From JBKPNX01 sp046732855 (GTDB taxonomy: Bacteria; Pseudomonadota; Alphaproteobacteria; Geminicoccales; Geminicoccaceae), in contig JBKPNX010000007.1 of NCBI GenBank assembly GCA_046732855.1, positions 45,425-109,424 on the forward strand: a stretch of 64,000 nucleotides of DNA, written 5' to 3'. Below the pieces are notes generated by a model, which searched no databases, was not told where the DNA came from, and was given only the letters and a program-made list of their open reading frames with translations. The first letter of the stretch is position 1. Each line of letters starts with the position of its first letter. The translations under genes were made by a program, and so were the position numbers. Shown in pieces: positions 61,406 through 64,000 of this stretch.

Positions 61406-62596
61406 CTAGCTGCTGAAGCGGCGCAGCCACTCCGCCTCGATCGCGTCCATCCAGGAGGGATGGGGCTCCGGGCGCACCGGCGTCAGCTGGTCGGGAGGCA
61501 GCGTCGCGACGCCGAGCGGCAGCGCGTCGAAGCGGGCGCGATCCTCCGGCGCGAGAGCAGGGACGTCGAGCACCGTGCCGTCGCCCCAGACGCGCGGGTC
61601 CTGCTTGTGCAGCTGAGCCTCGGGCGACATCAGGAAGTCGGCCACCACCATGGCGCCAGCCTGATGGGCGGCGTTGAACGGGATCGCGACGAAGTGAGTA
61701 TTGCCGATGGTGCCGTCCTCGAGAATGAAGGTGCGCACCGTCTCGGGCAGCCGGCCGGCGCTGATCGCCGCCGAGGCCTCGGCCGGATTGAACGCCAGGG
61801 AGAAGTCGACCTCGCCGTCATCCAGCAGCTGATGGAGCGCGGGGCCGGAGAGCGGATAGCTCGCCCCTTTGCGCCAGAGATGGGGCCGCGCCTCCTCGAG
61901 CCAGGCCCAGAGCGGCGCCGTGACCGCGGCGAAATCGGCCTGATCCGCGGGCTTCTGGAGCACCTCGGGCTGCTCGGTCAGCTCGGCCAACACGTGCTTC
62001 AGGAACGTGCTGCCGACGAAGTCGGGCGGCGCCGGATAGGTGAAGCGCCCGGGGTGCGTCTTGATCCAGTCGAGCAGGGCTGGCATCGAGCGCGGCGGCT
62101 CGGCCACCGCGGCGGTGTCGTAGAGGAAGACGAACTGGGCCATGCCCCAGGGCGCCTCGCGGCCGTCGGTCGGCACTGTGAAGTCGACGAGCGTAGTCGG
62201 CTTGCCCTGAGTGTCGACGTAGCGGAAGTTCGGAAGGTCCTGCACGAAGGGGCCTAACAGCAGATCCTGCGCCTTCATCGAGGCGAAGTTCTCACCGTTG
62301 ATCCAGATCAGATCGACGGCGCCGCCCTCGGTCGTGCCGGCGGCTTTCTCGGCGACGACGCGCGCCACCGCCTCCGCGGTGTCCGTCAGCTTGACGTGGA
62401 CGAGGTCCACGCCGTAACGCTCCCGCACCTGATCGCCGACCCACGCGATGTAGGCGTTGACCTGCGGGTCGCCGCCCCAGGCGTTCCAGTAGACCGTCTG
62501 GCCGCGCGCCTGCGCGAGGGTGTCGTCCCACGACGCCGCGTGCGCGGCCTGGCCGAGCATGAGCGCGCAGACGACGGCGACGAGTTTCGGCGGCAT
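61406..62596 (-). CDS. ABC transporter substrate-binding protein, YnjB-like
   Basis: A 396-residue periplasmic binding protein. Signal peptide about residues 1-21 (LVAVVCALMLGQAAHA). The mature start GQTVYWNAWGGDPQVNAYIA is the YnjB family's hallmark, followed by VDLIWINGENFASMKAQDLL and EAPWGMAQFVFLYDTA. It matches the fused permease and ATPase on the same strand at 60185-57782, but 1.2 kb of repeats now separate them. Same three-part set as E. coli ynjBCD. Ligand unknown. Confidence 0.92.
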   Translation of the reverse strand: MPPKLVAVVCALMLGQAAHAASWDDTLAQARGQTVYWNAWGGDPQVNAYIAWVGDQVRERYGVDLVHVKLTDTAEAVARVVAEKAAGTTEGGAVDLIWINGENFASMKAQDLLLGPFVQDLPNFRYVDTQGKPTTLVDFTVPTDGREAPWGMAQFVFLYDTAAVAEPPRSMPALLDWIKTHPGRFTYPAPPDFVGSTFLKHVLAELTEQPEVLQKPADQADFAAVTAPLWAWLEEARPHLWRKGASYPLSGPALHQLLDDGEVDFSLAFNPAEASAAISAGRLPETVRTFILEDGTIGNTHFVAIPFNAAHQAGAMVVADFLMSPEAQLHKQDPRVWGDGTVLDVPALAPEDRARFDALPLGVATLPPDQLTPVRPEPHPSWMDAIEAEWLRRFSS

Positions 62597-62975
62597 CGCC
62601 CGATCCCCTCCCTGATCCTGCGTGCGGCATTATAGGCCGGGCGAGGCTGGTGTCACCCGCGCGCCCGGCGGCTCACGCCGCTGCGTTGTGCCGTGAAGAC
62701 GAGTGGACTCGCTATTGCATGATCGTGAGCCATCAGTGTCTCGTCGGTGCGAGCGCCTGAATGCGTGAAGCGATCCGGGCAATTGCGGGGCTATTTGGAT
62801 CGCCACGACCGCTGCGCGGTTTCGCGATGACGGGCTATAGAACACGACCCCACGGGTCCTCGGACCAGCGCATGCTCGCGCCAGGCAAATCAACATCAGA
62901 TGCCGACAATGAGGATCGCTGCGCCGGGGATGCGGTCACCATAGCCGCGTCGCGTCCTGGTAGCGTCGCCGATCC
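62597..62975. other. Gap of about 380 bases with one intergenic repeat
   Basis: No gene is supported. The segment 62770-62834 has GCGATCC (62770-62776) paired with GGATCGC (62797-62803) and ends TTCGCGATGACGG, the form of a common alphaproteobacterial palindromic intergenic repeat; 51945-52046 is a relative. Confidence 0.5.
62770..62834. repeat. Palindromic intergenic repeat element
   Basis: A perfect 7-bp inverted pair GCGATCC/GGATCGC, then CACGACCGCTGCGCGG and TTCGCGATGACGG. Resembles 52010-52046 in its right half. Confidence 0.5.
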
Positions 62976-64000
62976 TCAAATCACGCCCTGCGCGCGCAGA
63001 TCCTCGATCTCGTCCGGGCGGTAGCCGAGCTCTTCGAGCAGCGCGTCGGTGTGCTCGCCGAGCTTGGGCGCGGGCCGGGCGGGCACCGCGGCGCCCATGC
63101 GGATCGGGCTCGCGAGCAGCTTGAAGCCGGGGCGCTCGGGGTGGTCGAGCACCTGGACGCCGGCGCGCTCGGCGAGGAACGGGTTCTCGAGCGCCTGACG
63201 GACATCGTGCACCGGCGCGCACGGCACCTCGCCGCCGAGCGCATCCAGCCATTCCGCCGTGGTCTTCGCCGAGAGAGCCTCATCCAGGACTTCGGTCAGC
63301 CGGTCACGGTTGGCGTGGCGCGCCGCCTGGTCGCGGTACGCCGGGTCGTCGATCAGCTCGGGCCGGCCGATCTTCGCGCACAACAGTTCCCAGAAGCGCT
63401 GGGTCTGGCACATGAAGAAGATCCAGCCGTCCTGAGTGCGGTACAGTTGGGACGGCACGAGGTACGGGTGGGCCGAGCGCGGCAGCCGGGTCGTCTCCAG
63501 GCCCTCGTTCAGGTACCAGGTCGCCGGGTAGCTCAGCTGGTGGATGGCGACGTCGTAGAGGCTGACCTCGACGTCGCGGCCGACCCCGGTCGCGCGCGCC
63601 GCGTGCAGCCCGCACATCAGGGCGAACGCGGCCGTCATGCCGGTCATGTAGTCGACCATGGACAGGCCAAAGCGGGCAGGGGGGCTGTCCGGCTCGCCGG
63701 TGACCGAGAGAAAGCCGCACTCGGCCTGGACGAGGAAATCGTAGCCCGGCCAGCCCCGGCGCGAGCCCTCGCAGCCATAGGCAGAGAGATGCCCGCAGAC
63801 GATCCTCGGATTGAGCGCCTTCAGGTCGTCGTAGCGCAGGCGCAGCTTTTCGGGCTGGTCGCCGCGCAGGTTGCCGAACAGGGCGTCCGCGGTCGCGACG
63901 AGTTTCTCGAACACTTCGCGCCCGCGCGCGTGCTTGAGGTCGAGCGTCATTGACTTCTTGTTGCGATTGAAGGTCTGGAAGAACTCGCTGTCGTGCGGCC
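62976..64000 (-). CDS. CaiB/BaiF family CoA-transferase, 5' end beyond window
   Basis: The C-terminal 341 residues of a class III (CaiB/BaiF/FldA) CoA-transferase, which moves CoA between acids. The frame continues past base 64000 with DSEFFQTFNRNKKSMTLDLK, the family's FFQTFNRNKKS motif, so the first ATG at 63950 is internal and not the start. VATADALFGNLRGDQPEKL is the part after the catalytic Asp of the family, GYDFLVQAECGFLSVTGEPD the conserved substrate-side strand, and VRQALENPFLAERAGV near the end. The catalytic Asp (in the NxxxGxxxxLGLD-like region) falls near ALFGNLR, though here Asp is not at the usual place in what is seen. Neighbours suggest acyl-CoA or carboxylate metabolism. Confidence 0.9.
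   Translation of the reverse strand, partial: PHDSEFFQTFNRNKKSMTLDLKHARGREVFEKLVATADALFGNLRGDQPEKLRLRYDDLKALNPRIVCGHLSAYGCEGSRRGWPGYDFLVQAECGFLSVTGEPDSPPARFGLSMVDYMTGMTAAFALMCGLHAARATGVGRDVEVSLYDVAIHQLSYPATWYLNEGLETTRLPRSAHPYLVPSQLYRTQDGWIFFMCQTQRFWELLCAKIGRPELIDDPAYRDQAARHANRDRLTEVLDEALSAKTTAEWLDALGGEVPCAPVHDVRQALENPFLAERAGVQVLDHPERPGFKLLASPIRMGAAVPARPAPKLGEHTDALLEELGYRPDEIEDLRAQGVI

Overview
The window is a high-GC chromosomal segment with short intergenic gaps, operons overlapping by ATGA/TGATG, and several imperfect GC-rich repeat families. The gene content suggests an alphaproteobacterium, probably of the Rhodospirillales/Geminicoccales type. The pointers are a gene-transfer-agent-type holin plus GH108 endolysin pair, a HlyU-family protein, a GcvT-fused sarcosine/dimethylglycine dehydrogenase, CaiB and enoyl-CoA hydratase genes, malate synthase, many ABC importers and an ECF sigma/anti-sigma pair. 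This taxonomy is inference; no rRNA or tRNA gene was found.

Layout, 0-10 kb: ECF sigma and membrane anti-sigma factor; a FAD/GcvT dehydrogenase; DUF1993 protein; secreted lectin-like protein; TrpB2-type tryptophan synthase beta chain; AlkB-like dioxygenase overlapping a HlyU-family gene; uracil phosphoribosyltransferase; a DsrE-like protein.

10-20 kb: the most unusual part, a six-gene, one-direction operon of heme proteins. It encodes a large di-heme c-type cytochrome, a membrane-anchored protein of unknown family, a mono-heme c-type protein, a short soluble paralogue of the unknown family, a membrane protein of unknown family, and a 958-residue fusion of a DyP-type peroxidase with a catalase-like (allene-oxide-synthase-type) heme domain. 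It looks like an envelope peroxide or lipid-peroxide oxidation system; the substrate is unknown.

20-25.6 kb: a complete dipeptide/oligopeptide-type ABC importer with both ATPases fused in one chain, followed by a decayed, inverted fragment of a second such ATPase. 25.7-34.8 kb (minus strand): LysM-FecR protein, a 15-PKD-domain secreted protein and a sensor adenylate cyclase, apparently one envelope-sensing operon. 35-42 kb: Rieske oxygenase, then a BMP-type (nucleoside-like) ABC importer whose last permease gene overlaps a periplasmic trehalase gene. 42-45 kb: ABM monooxygenase, small membrane protein, zinc alcohol/formaldehyde-type dehydrogenase and a divergent GFA-family gene. 45-49 kb: a two-subunit ABC exporter. 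49-54.4 kb: malate synthase, a small conserved protein, repeat-rich spacers, a CoA-binding protein whose N-terminal two thirds is read through a 60-bp tandem repeat, and an enoyl-CoA hydratase. 54.5-57.7 kb: small membrane protein, holin, GH108 endolysin, 3-methyladenine DNA glycosylase, flavin reductase. 57.8-62.6 kb: a YnjBCD-type ABC importer split by about 1.2 kb of tandem repeats. The right edge cuts a CaiB/BaiF CoA-transferase gene.

All calls come from reading the sequence without database searches. Start codons were chosen from Shine-Dalgarno (SD) spacing where one was visible.
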